DNA of 64,000 nucleotides from Syntrophus gentianae (GCF_900109885.1 NZ_FOBS01000018.1:1-64000), one strand, 5' to 3'; positions 42,196 through 52,331 are shown, counted from the first letter of the stretch. Numbers and translations: made by a program. The notes: generated from the sequence alone by a model not told the origin.

Positions 42196-43371
42196 ATGCC
42201 CTCTCAAAACATCATCTATTTCGACAATGCAGCCACCTCCTGGCCCAAGCCTGAAGCGACCTTCCAGGCCATGGAGAACTATCTCCGACATTACGGGGGA
42301 AATCCAGGCCGTTCAGGCCACAGACTTTCCCTGGACGCGGCGCGGATTGTCCTGGCCGCCCGGGAAGCCGTTGCGGAGCTCTTTGGAATTGAGGACGCCC
42401 TGAGGGTGGTCTTCACCAAAAATGGCACCGAGGCGCTGAATCTGGCAATTTATGGATTACTCCAACCCGGCGACCATGTCATCACCTCCAGCATGGAACA
42501 CAATTCGGTCATGCGCCCGTTGCGGACCCTGGAGAAACAGGGCGTCGAAATGACGGTTCTTCCTTGTTCGGCAACGGGCGAATTGGATCCGGGGGATATT
42601 GCCCCGGCCCTGCGCCCCAATACTCGCGCCATATATCTGACATCGGCCTCCAATGTAACGGGAACGCTTATGCCTCTGGCAGAGGTCGGTAAGATCGCCC
42701 GCAAAAACAACCTGATCTTCTGCGTCGATGCCGCCCAGTGCGCGGGCTCCTTCCCGCTGAACGTTGAGGAACTGGGGATTGATCTCCTCGCCTTCACGGG
42801 GCACAAGGCCCTTTATGGCCCCCAGGGCACCGGCGGTCTGTATATCCGGGAAGGACTGGAGGGCAGTATCCGGCCGCTGATGACCGGGGGGACAGGCAGC
42901 CGTTCCGAGTTCGAGGAACAGCCGGATTTTATGCCTGATAAATTTGAATCCGGGACACCCAATGCCGTCGGTCTGGCCGGGCTGGAAGCGGGAGTGCGCT
43001 GCGTTCTGGAGCGGGGAGTGGCACAGATAAGGGCTCAGGAGCTTCATCTCACGGAATTGCTCCTCGACGGCCTGAAGGCCGTTCCGGGGATTGTCCTCTT
43101 CGGTCCGGAAGCCCCCTCCCGGCGGATTGCCGTCATTTCCTTCGCGATTCAGGGCTTATCCCCTGCGGACATCGCCCTGGCCCTGGACGAAGAGGATAAC
43201 ATCATGTGCCGCCCCGGATTACATTGCGCCCCAGCAGCCCATAAGACCATCGGGACTTTTCCTGTGGGAACAACACGTTTCAGTTTAGGGGTTTTTAATA
43301 CGGAGGAACAGGTGAACACCGCCCTGGAAGCGATCAATCGTCTGGCAGGACAGGCCCGACGGAACATCTGA
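42196..43371 (+). CDS. Cysteine desulfurase family PLP enzyme
   Basis: 391 residues, class-V aminotransferase fold. FDNAATSWPKP start, PLP-binding FTGHKALYGPQGTG (Lys in GHK) and the catalytic loop RPGLHCAPAAHKTIGT containing the Cys. This subfamily is typically found beside yedF in selenium-using genomes and may release selenium or sulfur from (seleno)cysteine for selenophosphate synthesis. Start behind AGGAAAGGACTCG; 17 bp before yedF. Confidence 0.88.
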   Translation: MPSQNIIYFDNAATSWPKPEATFQAMENYLRHYGGNPGRSGHRLSLDAARIVLAAREAVAELFGIEDALRVVFTKNGTEALNLAIYGLLQPGDHVITSSMEHNSVMRPLRTLEKQGVEMTVLPCSATGELDPGDIAPALRPNTRAIYLTSASNVTGTLMPLAEVGKIARKNNLIFCVDAAQCAGSFPLNVEELGIDLLAFTGHKALYGPQGTGGLYIREGLEGSIRPLMTGGTGSRSEFEEQPDFMPDKFESGTPNAVGLAGLEAGVRCVLERGVAQIRAQELHLTELLLDGLKAVPGIVLFGPEAPSRRIAVISFAIQGLSPADIALALDEEDNIMCRPGLHCAPAAHKTIGTFPVGTTRFSLGVFNTEEQVNTALEAINRLAGQARRNI

Positions 43372-43388
43372 AAAAGGAGAAGAAGATC

Positions 43389-44015
43389 ATGGAGGAATTT
43401 ATCGATGCCCGGGGACTGGCCTGCCCGCAGCCCGTCATTCTCACGAAAAAGGCCCTGGAACAACAAGATGAGTTGAGAGTCCGGGTGGACAACATCGCCG
43501 CCGTGGAAAACGTGAAACGACTGGCAAAGTCTCAGGGTTGTCAGGTGACGGTCCAGGAGGAAAAGGACCGTACGTGGACCCTTTCTCTGATTCGAGAAGA
43601 AGGAGTGGAAGCCAGCCCAGACTCCCCGGAAATCGTCTGTGATGTGGCAGTGCAGACGGAGGGGGAGCCATTGGTTTCCGGGCCCTGTGTTATTCTGATC
43701 ACTTCCAATGCCATGGGGCAGGGTGATGATGAACTGGGTCGGCTGCTCTTTCGCGGATTTTTCCATACCCTGCAGGAGCTCGACAAGCTGCCGGACAAGA
43801 TCATCTTCTATAATTCCGGCGTCAAACTGACGGTCAAAGACTCGGATGTCCTTGAAGACATCAAGCAGCTGGCCCAGGCCGGGGTTGAAATTCTGGTCTG
43901 CGGAACCTGCGTGAACTTCTTCAATCTTACCGATCAGATCGCCGTGGGGACGATTTCCAACATGTACGATATCGCCGGCTCCATGAGATCAGCCGGCCTG
44001 CTGATCAGGCCCTGA
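43389..44015 (+). CDS. yedF: Selenium-metabolism sulfurtransferase-like protein YedF
   Basis: 208 residues: N-terminal TusA-like domain (DARGLACPQPVILTKKAL, with the Cys) and C-terminal DsrE-like domain (about 95-205; GVEILVCGTCVNFFNLTDQI). This fusion is a marker of selenium-utilising organisms. It fits the selenocysteine-containing formate dehydrogenase at 59.5-62.6 kb. selD, selA and selB are not in the window. Confidence 0.9.
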   Translation: MEEFIDARGLACPQPVILTKKALEQQDELRVRVDNIAAVENVKRLAKSQGCQVTVQEEKDRTWTLSLIREEGVEASPDSPEIVCDVAVQTEGEPLVSGPCVILITSNAMGQGDDELGRLLFRGFFHTLQELDKLPDKIIFYNSGVKLTVKDSDVLEDIKQLAQAGVEILVCGTCVNFFNLTDQIAVGTISNMYDIAGSMRSAGLLIRP

Positions 44016-44259
44016 ATTTCATATTCCCTGCCTTTCTGCACTGTCCGGCCTGCCGGAGGACCGCAATTCCCTGATCCTCGGTCAGAAGATGCAGGAGGGT
44101 GGCGTTGCAGATTTCATCCGGGAGAATCAGGTTCTCCCGGCCAGACCGGATCGCTTCTTCCAGCCAGTTGCCGGTTTTGTTAATCCCCCAAAATACTGTA
44201 ATAAGTCCATGACATAACCTTTCCTGGATTACCACCCGATTCCCGCACCAATTCCGCAA
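44005..44259 (-). pseudogene. Possible gene fragment
   Basis: The minus-strand frame ends with coding-like sequence (NWLEEAIRSGRENLILPDEI ... LLTEDQGIAVLRQAGQCRKA) but has no credible start, becomes AT-rich upstream and overlaps the end of yedF. A perfect 9-bp hairpin (CCGGGAGAA/TTCTCCCGG) lies within it at about 44129-44151. It may be the tail of a lost gene. The remainder up to 44471 is AT-rich and contains no recognised gene. Confidence 0.25.
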
Positions 44260-44471
44260 AATTACGAATCCTGCAGAAAGCTTGAATATATTATTGAATT
44301 CAATCTTTTAAGGGATTAATCTAAATAAAGATACAATGTATGATTCCAGACAGTTCATTGTAGATTAGAACCTCAGAATTTTATAACGCGGTAAAGGAAA
44401 TGTGTCATGCTATTGAGGAGACAACCTATAAACCTGATGCAGGTCTTTTTCTGATCGAAAAGGAGACGACT

Positions 44472-45956
44472 ATGGCTACCTGGCCCCGCTATCCGATTAT
44501 CTACGAGATCAATACCTGGGTCTGGCTCCAGGAGTTAGGGAAGAACCGAAAGGCTCCCGTAACCCTCCATACCGTTCCGGAAAGGGAGTGGGACGCCATC
44601 GCAGCACTCGGCGTTGATGCCGTCTGGTTCATGGGGGTTTGGGAGAGGAGCCCTGCGGGGATTGCTATCGCAAATCAGAACAAGGGACTTCTTGCAGACT
44701 TCCATCGCGCCCTTTCTGACTTTAACCCGGAAGACAACGTGGGATCTCCTTATTGTGTGCGACAATACGCCGTGGACGAACACCTGGGCGGACCCGAAGG
44801 CCTGGCGACTGCCCGGAGAAAACTCGCCAGGCGGGGGATCAAACTGATCCTGGACTTCGTTCCGAATCATGTGGCACCCGACCACCCATGGGTTGTCCAT
44901 CATCCTGAGTACTTCATCCAGGGAAGCGCGGATGATGTGAAGAACGATCCGGCGTCCTTCATCGAGACAGGAGGAAAGGTTTTTGCCTGCGGACGGGACC
45001 CCTACTTTCCCGCATGGCCGGACGTCCTGCAATTGAATGCCTTTCAGCCGGGGCTCCGGAAAGCGGCCATCGAGACTCTTTTAGACATCGCCGGCCAGAG
45101 CGACGGTGTGCGCTGCGACATGGCCATGCTCGTCATCAACTCCATCTTTGAAAACACCTGGGGCGACCGTGCGGGGCAAAAGCCGGTAACAGAGTACTGG
45201 CAGGACATTGTTTCATCCATCAAGCGAAGTCATCCGGATTTCCTTTTCATAGCCGAGGCCTACTGGGACCTCGAGTGGGAACTCCAACAACAGGGGTTCG
45301 ACTACTGTTACGACAAACGTCTCTATGACCGTCTGGAACAAGGAAATGCAGAGAGCGTGCGGCTTCACCTCTGTGCGGATTCCGCCTACCAGGAAAAACT
45401 GGTCCGCTTCATCGAAAATCATGATGAGCCCCGTGCCCTTTCGGTCTTTCCCCCCCTGAAGGAGCGGGCCGCCGCCGTAACCATCGCTACCCTTCCAGGC
45501 GCAAGACTCTTTCATGAAGGGCAGTTCGAGGGCAGGAAGATCAGGCTTCCCGTCTTCCTCGGCCGCCGCCCCGTCGAGCCTGTTGACCCTGACCTCCGGG
45601 CATTCTACGTCACACTCCTGAAGGTCGCTTCCTTCGAGGGGATCCGAAATGGCAGCTGGCAGCTTTGCGAGCGGACCGGCTGGCCTGACAATGCAAGTTA
45701 CCAGAACCTCGTTTCCTGGTGCTGGTCCGGCAAAGAGGAGTCTTTTCTGATCATCGTAAATCTTTCGGATTTCAGCGCACAAGGGCTCGTTCGGCTGCCA
45801 TGGGATGAACTGCAAGGCAAGAGATGGCAGGTCACGGACTTCTATACCGGTCAAGTGTATGAGCGCAGCGGGAACGAGCTGTGCAACCCGGGATTGTTTG
45901 TGGACCTTCCCCCCTGGGGATTTCATATCCTGACCCGCTGGCGGCCTGTGAAGTGA
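44472..45956 (+). CDS. GH13 alpha-amylase family protein
   Basis: 494 residues from the ATG behind AAAGGAGACGACT. GH13 barrel motifs: DFVPNHVAPDHP (region I), DGVRCDMAML with the nucleophile Asp, FLFIAEAYW with the acid Glu, and FIENHDEPR. No signal peptide, so cytoplasmic. It acts on alpha-glucans, probably glycogen-like storage polymer or maltodextrin; exact specificity is open. 114 bp before the GH15-like gene. Confidence 0.88.
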   Translation: MATWPRYPIIYEINTWVWLQELGKNRKAPVTLHTVPEREWDAIAALGVDAVWFMGVWERSPAGIAIANQNKGLLADFHRALSDFNPEDNVGSPYCVRQYAVDEHLGGPEGLATARRKLARRGIKLILDFVPNHVAPDHPWVVHHPEYFIQGSADDVKNDPASFIETGGKVFACGRDPYFPAWPDVLQLNAFQPGLRKAAIETLLDIAGQSDGVRCDMAMLVINSIFENTWGDRAGQKPVTEYWQDIVSSIKRSHPDFLFIAEAYWDLEWELQQQGFDYCYDKRLYDRLEQGNAESVRLHLCADSAYQEKLVRFIENHDEPRALSVFPPLKERAAAVTIATLPGARLFHEGQFEGRKIRLPVFLGRRPVEPVDPDLRAFYVTLLKVASFEGIRNGSWQLCERTGWPDNASYQNLVSWCWSGKEESFLIIVNLSDFSAQGLVRLPWDELQGKRWQVTDFYTGQVYERSGNELCNPGLFVDLPPWGFHILTRWRPVK

Positions 45957-46070
45957 TGTGAGTGACATATGACCAGAGAAGGCCTCTAAAAGAAATTGGA
46001 ACACAGATGTGGAGAGAAGAGGGAGCGGAAACATTGAACGATCAAAATCGAAAAGAATAGGAAATCATAA

Positions 46071-47354
46071 ATGCTGATCGTGCACAACAGGACTCTTTCC
46101 GGCCTTATCAAGGAAAATTACGAGCCGGGCGACATTCAAAATATCTTTGAGCTTCTTGAGAGGCATGGGACTTTCAGCTTTCCGGTTCTGTCGAACGGTC
46201 TCTTTCCGGCAGCAAACCTCGAGGAATCGAGCCTCTATACCGGATACAGCAACGTCTGGGTGCGTGACAACATCTATGTGGCATATGCGCACTTCATCAA
46301 CGGTCAAAGGGACACCGCCTTGAGAAACGTGAAAACATTGGGCCGATATTTCGCTGAACACAAATGGCGTCTAGAGAAGATTATCGCCGGAGAGCTCGAT
46401 TACAACGAACCGACAAACCGGCCGCACGTTCGGTTCAATGGACAGAACCTGTCCGAGATACCCCAAAAATGGGCGCACGCCCAGAATGATGCGCTCGGCT
46501 ATTTTCTGTGGCTTTTTTGCAAGATACACGCTGAAACCGGCACTGCCATTTCCGACGAGGAACGTAAGCTTCTTGGACTCTTTGTATCCTATTTTGAAGC
46601 CATCCGTTATTGGGGGGACGAGGATAGCGGGCATTGGGAAGAAAGGCGCAAAATCGAGGCATCCAGCATCGGGATTGTTGCAAGGGGTCTGATAGAACTC
46701 AAAAAATTGCTGGGAAAGGAGACATCAACCGGATTTTACGATGCAGGTGTCCTAGATCGCCTGGATCATCTTATCGACAAGGGGATCACAAGTCTGGAAA
46801 GGATTCTGCCAGCCGAGTGCATTCAACCCGCTCCTGATAAGAATCGACGTTTTGACGCCGCCTTACTTTTCCTGATTTACCCCATGGATATTGTATCAGA
46901 AGAAATGGCGGATCGCATTCTCTACGACGTCACGCACAACCTGCAGGGCGATTACGGCATTCGCCGTTATCTGGGGGATTCCTTCTGGGCCGCGGATTAC
47001 AAGGACCAACTCAAGCCTGAAGAGAGAACCACCGATTTCAGCGACGATACGACGGCCAGGGATAAGCTGCTTAAAAAGGGAGAAGAGGCGCAATGGTGCA
47101 TTTTTGATCCCATCCTATCCATCATCTATGGTATGAGATACAAAAAGTATCAAAAGTCCCATGACCGGGAGCTTCAATCATACCACTTCAATAGATCCCT
47201 GGGGCAGCTCACGGGAGAAGACAGTCCCTTCGGCCCTCTCAGATGTCCCGAGCTGTACTGTCTGGTAAGAGGTCGCTATCTTCCCAATGATACGGTTCCG
47301 CTCTTGTGGACCCAGGCAAATCTATGGATGGCATTCAGGTGCATGCTCTCTTAG
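46071..47354 (+). CDS. GH15-like (glucoamylase / phosphorylase-kinase type) protein
   Basis: 427 residues, (alpha/alpha)6 barrel of the GH15 superfamily: YSNVWVRDNIYVAYAHFING near the N-terminus, WAHAQNDALGYFLWL in the middle and TVPLLWTQANLWMAFRCML at the C-terminus, all as in glycosyl hydrolase 15/phosphorylase b kinase-like proteins. No signal peptide. Next to the GH13 gene, suggesting a shared role in alpha-glucan turnover. Confidence 0.8.
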   Translation: MLIVHNRTLSGLIKENYEPGDIQNIFELLERHGTFSFPVLSNGLFPAANLEESSLYTGYSNVWVRDNIYVAYAHFINGQRDTALRNVKTLGRYFAEHKWRLEKIIAGELDYNEPTNRPHVRFNGQNLSEIPQKWAHAQNDALGYFLWLFCKIHAETGTAISDEERKLLGLFVSYFEAIRYWGDEDSGHWEERRKIEASSIGIVARGLIELKKLLGKETSTGFYDAGVLDRLDHLIDKGITSLERILPAECIQPAPDKNRRFDAALLFLIYPMDIVSEEMADRILYDVTHNLQGDYGIRRYLGDSFWAADYKDQLKPEERTTDFSDDTTARDKLLKKGEEAQWCIFDPILSIIYGMRYKKYQKSHDRELQSYHFNRSLGQLTGEDSPFGPLRCPELYCLVRGRYLPNDTVPLLWTQANLWMAFRCMLS

Positions 47355-47500
47355 GGCAAAGAGGAGAAAAGCGGTTTAATTTTTGCTACTTATAAGATAT
47401 TTTACGGGTCGGCATATCGGTCATGTCTGGACAAATCGACTTGTTGGTCAAGTTCTTGAGGACCTCACGGTTGTGAAGGTTATCCGGATGCTGACGCACT

Positions 47501-48442
47501 ATGAAAGAAAAAGACACCTGGCAAACAGGGCAACCGGTGGGGCCCTACAGGATGGCACAAAACCAATTTAAGGAAAGACATTTGGATAGACTGAATCAGC
47601 TCATTGAGATGATAAGGGAGTTCGCAGAGGGTCGTTATACCGGCGATATCATGGAACGGATCGGTCCGGATACGGAAGAGCCCTTGCGCACTCTTGCCGA
47701 AGCCCTGGGCGGTATGATGGCGAAGATTGAAGTCCGCGAGAGCCACCTGGAGAGACTGACCCGGCAGGTGGAGGAGACGAATCGGCGCGCCCGCCGCGAC
47801 ATCATTGCAACGGTGTCCACGATGGCCAAGGCGCTGGCCGCCCGCGATTCGTATACCGAAGGCCATGCGGAGCGTGTCGGCCAGATCACCGGGCTGATCG
47901 CGGCGGAGATGGGCATGAGCCAAGAAGATACGGCGTTGGTCCAACTGGCCGGACTGCTTCACGACATTGGAAAGATCGGATTTCCGGATTACCTGTTCCT
48001 CCCCCATGAAGGGGACAGTCCGCCGGAGATCGTCCAGGAGATCACCAGGCATCCGGCCACCGGAGCTGAAATCCTCAAAGACCTCGATTTTCTCGGCAGT
48101 GCCTTGTCCTACATCCGGTGTCATCATGAGCGCCCGGATGGCCTCGGATACCCCAACCATCTGAAAGATCACGACATCCCCCTGGGGGCGAAAATCATCG
48201 CGGCAGCAGACGCCTTTGACGCCATCACCACCGACAGACCTTATCATAAAGCCAAAACATATCAGGAGGCGCTTGAAATCCTGAAGGAGGGCTCCGGAAC
48301 CCAATGGGACCCGGAATGTGTCTCTGTCTTTGAACGCATTCTTCCGAAAATCCCATCCCATGGGGGCCAAAAGCGCCGACGGAGAGATTGCAGTGTCTTT
48401 GGGACGATCAGACTGAGATTGTCCTTACGCCGGGACCCGTAG
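47501..48442 (+). CDS. HD-GYP domain phosphodiesterase
   Basis: 313 residues. N-terminal HAMP-like/coiled-coil segment (about 20-100), then an HD-GYP domain (LLHDIGKIGFPD, ITRHPATGAEILKD, RCHHERPDGLGYP). Predicted to hydrolyse cyclic di-GMP. No membrane helix is present and no good ribosome site precedes the ATG, so an upstream sensor part may be missing. The last ~25 residues (GGQKRRRRDCSVFGTIRLRL) come from a different reading of the next gene, which suggests a junction at about 48360. Confidence 0.8.
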   Translation: MKEKDTWQTGQPVGPYRMAQNQFKERHLDRLNQLIEMIREFAEGRYTGDIMERIGPDTEEPLRTLAEALGGMMAKIEVRESHLERLTRQVEETNRRARRDIIATVSTMAKALAARDSYTEGHAERVGQITGLIAAEMGMSQEDTALVQLAGLLHDIGKIGFPDYLFLPHEGDSPPEIVQEITRHPATGAEILKDLDFLGSALSYIRCHHERPDGLGYPNHLKDHDIPLGAKIIAAADAFDAITTDRPYHKAKTYQEALEILKEGSGTQWDPECVSVFERILPKIPSHGGQKRRRRDCSVFGTIRLRLSLRRDP

Positions 48443-48975
48443 GCGGCGCCCGATTGCGCTGGATCAAGCCGGGAACGGATTTTAACAGGTATCATGGACT
48501 GATGTTCGATCGGGTGATCTTTTTCTTCGCCCCCGATTCCGAATACAAAGGTATGGATCCGCAGGAATTGAAGGAACTGGCGGATCTCTTTCATCGGCAA
48601 TTCAAGAACGTGCTCAAGAAGAATTACCCCATCGTAAAGACTCCAGGCCCCGGCGTTGTCCGGATACGCTGTGCGATCACCGATCTCAAACAGAGCCGGC
48701 CTGTATTGAGCGAAATCTGGCCGTCCGGCTTTGATCTGCAGAATTTGAAAAAGGGTCTGAAGACGTCTTGGGCCGATTCGGGAGCAACCAGCATCGAGGT
48801 GATGGCCCTCGACTCAATGACCAATACTCCGATCCTGGCGGCTATTGATGACCGGAAAACCGGGATGAAAGAGAAGTTTACAAAGTGGGGGTCCGCCGAA
48901 GATGCCTTCCGATACTGGGCGTACCGGACCAAGTTGTTTCTCGATCAGGTCAGCAAAGAAAAGGGGATAGACTGA
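48388..48975 (+). CDS. DUF3313 protein lacking its signal peptide
   Basis: 195 residues if the TTG at 48388 is used. DUF3313 core is clear (PGPVGGARLRWIKPGTDF, GMDPQELKELADLFHRQFKN, GATSIEVMALDSMTN). Relatives are lipoproteins with a signal peptide and a start ~30 residues earlier; here that part is replaced by the tail of the HD-GYP gene in another frame. Likely truncated by a deletion, possibly not expressed or made as a cytoplasmic fragment. Confidence 0.6.
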   Translation: MQCLWDDQTEIVLTPGPVGGARLRWIKPGTDFNRYHGLMFDRVIFFFAPDSEYKGMDPQELKELADLFHRQFKNVLKKNYPIVKTPGPGVVRIRCAITDLKQSRPVLSEIWPSGFDLQNLKKGLKTSWADSGATSIEVMALDSMTNTPILAAIDDRKTGMKEKFTKWGSAEDAFRYWAYRTKLFLDQVSKEKGID

Positions 48976-49113
48976 CGGATAAAACGCCAAACCTTCATAA
49001 AGAGGCGTTCCGGGTGGGATTTGTGTCAGGGGTTATCCATCGATAAGATACAACCTCAGGAGATTTCTATTCCATCTGTTTTCGCCCCCGGGCGTTGGAC
49101 ATTGAGATGATCT

Positions 49114-49836
49114 GTGAGCAGGATATTTCTTCTTAAGACGGGGAGTTCTTTCCCCGGTACGGTGCGGCAATGGGGTGACTTTGAGTCGTGGACGATCAAA
49201 GGTCTCGATCTCAGCGCCGACGAAGTGCAGGTACTGGATTTGCCAAATGGCGATCCCCTGCCGGAGGTTGAAGCGTGCCGCGGTGTCGTCGTGACCGGTT
49301 CTCACGCCATGGTGACGGATCGCCTTCCCTGGAGCATGGCTCTGGAAGCCTGGGTTCCGGCGCTCATCGAGGCTGGCATCCCCTTTCTGGGAATCTGCTA
49401 CGGCCACCAGCTCCTTGCGCAGGCGCAGGGCGGCACGGTGGGATTCCATCCGGGAGGAAAGGAAATCGGGACCGTGGATATTCATTTACTCCCGGTCAGT
49501 TCGACCGATCCGCTTTTCTGCGGCCTTCCCTCGCCATTTTCGGCCCACACGACGCATTCACAGTCCGTGCTCTCTTTGCCGCCGGATGCTATCCGCCTGG
49601 CCTCGAATTCCTTTGAACCGAATCATGCTTTCAGGATCGGTCCGTGCGCCTGGGGGATTCAGTTCCATCCGGAATACGATACGAAAATCATGGAATCCTA
49701 CGTCATGGAACAGGCAAAAGAACTTGAGGAGTCGAGACGCGATATCCAGGAAGTGCTACGAACCATCCGGGACACACCGGTGGCGGCCGCGATTCTGAGG
49801 CGGTTTGCGTTTATTGCGAGTAAAGGAAGCGTTTAA
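49114..49836 (+). CDS. Class I glutamine amidotransferase
   Basis: 240 residues, GTG start. GATase1 fold with nucleophile in GICYGHQLLAQAQGG and the catalytic His-Glu in WGIQFHPEYD. Similar to the stand-alone GMP synthase-like amidotransferase group of unknown acceptor. It ends 3 bp before the B12/radical-SAM gene, so the two are probably cotranscribed. Confidence 0.85.
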   Translation: MSRIFLLKTGSSFPGTVRQWGDFESWTIKGLDLSADEVQVLDLPNGDPLPEVEACRGVVVTGSHAMVTDRLPWSMALEAWVPALIEAGIPFLGICYGHQLLAQAQGGTVGFHPGGKEIGTVDIHLLPVSSTDPLFCGLPSPFSAHTTHSQSVLSLPPDAIRLASNSFEPNHAFRIGPCAWGIQFHPEYDTKIMESYVMEQAKELEESRRDIQEVLRTIRDTPVAAAILRRFAFIASKGSV

Positions 49837-49839
49837 CGG

Positions 49840-51300
49840 ATGACCGGACTTTCAACTAATGGGAAAAAACGCATCGCCCTTGTCCATCCCCGGGGATTCA
49901 ACTGGCTCCCCGGCTCCCGTGATGTGACCGATGTCGCCAACCGCATGGCGCCCCAGGGGCTCCTCTCCATCGCCGCCTGCCTGCTGCAGGAGGGACACGA
50001 CGTTTTTCTATATGATTGCCTCGGACCGGGCGTTTCTCCCGACCTCAACGTACAGGTCAAGACAGTCCTCGCTTACCAGCCAGACCTGGTCGGCTTTTCG
50101 GCCACAACCTCCTCCTTCCCCGATGCCGCGGAAATGGCAGGAAAAATCAAGAAAGCCTCCGCTGCCATTTCGACAGTCTGCGGGGGCGTCCATGTCTCCG
50201 CCCTGATGGGCGACCTCCTCGCTGCCTATCCGGCCTTCGACTTCCTCTGCGCCGGTGAGGGGGAAGATACTTTGACGGAATTGGCCGGAGGCAAGACCCC
50301 TGAAGAAATTCCCGGCCTGATCCGGCGACAGGGTTCCGAGGTGGTGGTCAATCCCCCCCGTTCCCCGATTCCCGACCTGGACACCCTCCCCTTTCCCGCC
50401 TATGAGAAGCTGAAAGGTTTCCCGAAGGACTATCACCTGCCGCTCTTCAGTTATGTCCATACGCCCGGAGCGACGATGATCACCTCCCGGGGCTGCATGT
50501 ACTCGTGCTCCTACTGCGATCGTTCCGTCTTCAAGAGGGGCTTCCGGTACAACTCCGCCCCGTACATTTACGAACACATGAACTATCTGCGGACCCGCTT
50601 CGGCGTGCGCCATGTCAATATTTACGACGACCTCTTCACCTTTGACCGCAAACGAATCGTAGAACTGTGCGAAACGCTCTGCCGACGGCCCCTGGGGATG
50701 AACTTCAACTGTGCTGTGCGGGTGGGCCATACCGATGACGCGCTGCTCTCCATGCTCAAGGAGGCGGGTTGCCTGATGGTGTCCCTGGGCGTGGAATCGG
50801 CGGACCCTCAGATGCTGGCCCGGCACAAGTCCGGGGTTTCTCTGGAGGCTGTCCGCGATACGGTGAAGCGGATTCAGGACGCGGGGTTGCGGGCCAAAGG
50901 GCTTTTCATGATGGGCCTGCCGGGCGAAACGGAGGAATCGATCCGCAAGACATCGGATTTTATCATCGACCTCGGGCTTGATGACATGAACATGGCCAAG
51001 TTCACCCCCTTTCCCGGCGCCCCCCTCTGGCCGACGATCCGGGAGGAAGGGATGTTTGAAGAGGACTGGCGGCTGATGAATTGCCTGAATTTTGTTTTCG
51101 TCCCCCGGGGAATCGAATCCAGAGAGAGGCTGGACCAGCTTTACAACGGGCATGTGAAGCGCTTCTACTCCGATCCGGGCTGGCGGAAGAAATTCAGGGA
51201 TCGTCTCTGGGAGCACCGCCACAGCCTCCTGTACTTGATCCGCCACCTGCCCTCCTTCTGGCTGGCGAAGCGGCAGTTTGAACCCGGCCGGTCGAGTTGA
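49840..51300 (+). CDS. B12-binding radical SAM protein
   Basis: 486 residues. N-terminal cobalamin-binding Rossmann domain (about 10-145), then a radical-SAM domain with SRGCMYSCSYCDRSVF (C-x3-C-x2-C) and a C-terminal extension. Family members do methylations or rearrangements; hopanoid, lipid or cofactor modification are possibilities, but the substrate is not evident. Only 3 bp after the amidotransferase. Confidence 0.85.
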   Translation: MTGLSTNGKKRIALVHPRGFNWLPGSRDVTDVANRMAPQGLLSIAACLLQEGHDVFLYDCLGPGVSPDLNVQVKTVLAYQPDLVGFSATTSSFPDAAEMAGKIKKASAAISTVCGGVHVSALMGDLLAAYPAFDFLCAGEGEDTLTELAGGKTPEEIPGLIRRQGSEVVVNPPRSPIPDLDTLPFPAYEKLKGFPKDYHLPLFSYVHTPGATMITSRGCMYSCSYCDRSVFKRGFRYNSAPYIYEHMNYLRTRFGVRHVNIYDDLFTFDRKRIVELCETLCRRPLGMNFNCAVRVGHTDDALLSMLKEAGCLMVSLGVESADPQMLARHKSGVSLEAVRDTVKRIQDAGLRAKGLFMMGLPGETEESIRKTSDFIIDLGLDDMNMAKFTPFPGAPLWPTIREEGMFEEDWRLMNCLNFVFVPRGIESRERLDQLYNGHVKRFYSDPGWRKKFRDRLWEHRHSLLYLIRHLPSFWLAKRQFEPGRSS

Positions 51301-51444
51301 GGCCCGGCAGAGGGGAACGCCGTCTTCCGCAAGAGGGCAATGGACCGTGCAACCATTTTATTGATTCCAATGGTGGAAGAATGCGATGATGAATCGACGC
51401 CTCCCCTCTGGGTCAACCCAAAAATCTCTGGAGGAAAAGATCTC

Positions 51445-52236
51445 ATGAAAGAATCTTCGGAAGAATCAAAGAGCCTTGCCATTGAAAAGCAGAAAACGCT
51501 CCGCCTGTTTATGATCATCGCCGCCCTCCTGCTGCTTGCCGCGGTTGGTTTCGTTGTGCTGCTCCGAGGGATCGAAAAGGGGGGAGAAGGCAAGATGGAT
51601 GTAGACTTTACCGGAGGGAAGTTCAGCCTCACCCTGCAGAAACCGATTGTGGACCAGATCAAACTGGGCACCGCAAAAACGGAAGGCTCCGGCGAAAAGA
51701 TCGAATTTACACAGGGGAGAATCAATAATCCCGATGTCGTCAACCAGATTCGCAACCTGGGACCGGCGAACCCGACCGCTTTTTCCGGAAAAAACTTTAT
51801 CAGCAACGACCTCCGCTTTCTCTTTTCCGCCGAGCACCCGGAAAAATGGCAGGTCAGATACAATCCAGCCGGACTCCAGAACGCTGCCGTTCCAGTCTAT
51901 ACCATCTATAACCAGGAGGGATCACACTTGAACATCGGCGTCGGACCCATCCCTCAAAACGTCAATATCCAGCAATTTGTCGCGCTCAATATCCAAACCA
52001 TGTTCCAGGCTGGGATGATTCAGCAGATGCCGCAGGTGACCTACGACCTGCCCTCGGAGACCGCCTTTGCCGTCTTCACGAACCCCCAGACCCTTGGGCA
52101 GTCCTATCAGAAGGTGATCATCAATCGGGAGCGGAATCAGGTGTTTGTGGCATCGGCGAATTACAATCAGACGTTGTCCAGTCCCGAAGGCGTTCAGGAT
52201 CTGCTCAACATGATCGCGACGTTCACTCTCTTCTAA
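51445..52236 (+). CDS. Membrane-anchored protein of unknown function
   Basis: 263 residues from the ATG behind GGAGGAAAAGATCTC. Charged N-terminus, one membrane helix (about 21-41; LFMIIAALLLLAAVGFVVLL), then a soluble domain outside the membrane (HPEKWQVRYNPAGLQNAAVP, IQTMFQAGMIQQMPQVTYDL). No family recognised. No clear link to its neighbours. Confidence 0.65.
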   Translation: MKESSEESKSLAIEKQKTLRLFMIIAALLLLAAVGFVVLLRGIEKGGEGKMDVDFTGGKFSLTLQKPIVDQIKLGTAKTEGSGEKIEFTQGRINNPDVVNQIRNLGPANPTAFSGKNFISNDLRFLFSAEHPEKWQVRYNPAGLQNAAVPVYTIYNQEGSHLNIGVGPIPQNVNIQQFVALNIQTMFQAGMIQQMPQVTYDLPSETAFAVFTNPQTLGQSYQKVIINRERNQVFVASANYNQTLSSPEGVQDLLNMIATFTLF

Positions 52237-52331
52237 AGAGAGGAAACAGGATAACGGGAAAGGACCGTAACGACGCCCTGCAGGAAACGGGAAGGGCAAA
52301 ACCGTTGTCATGAAAAAAGGAGAGAATCGTT

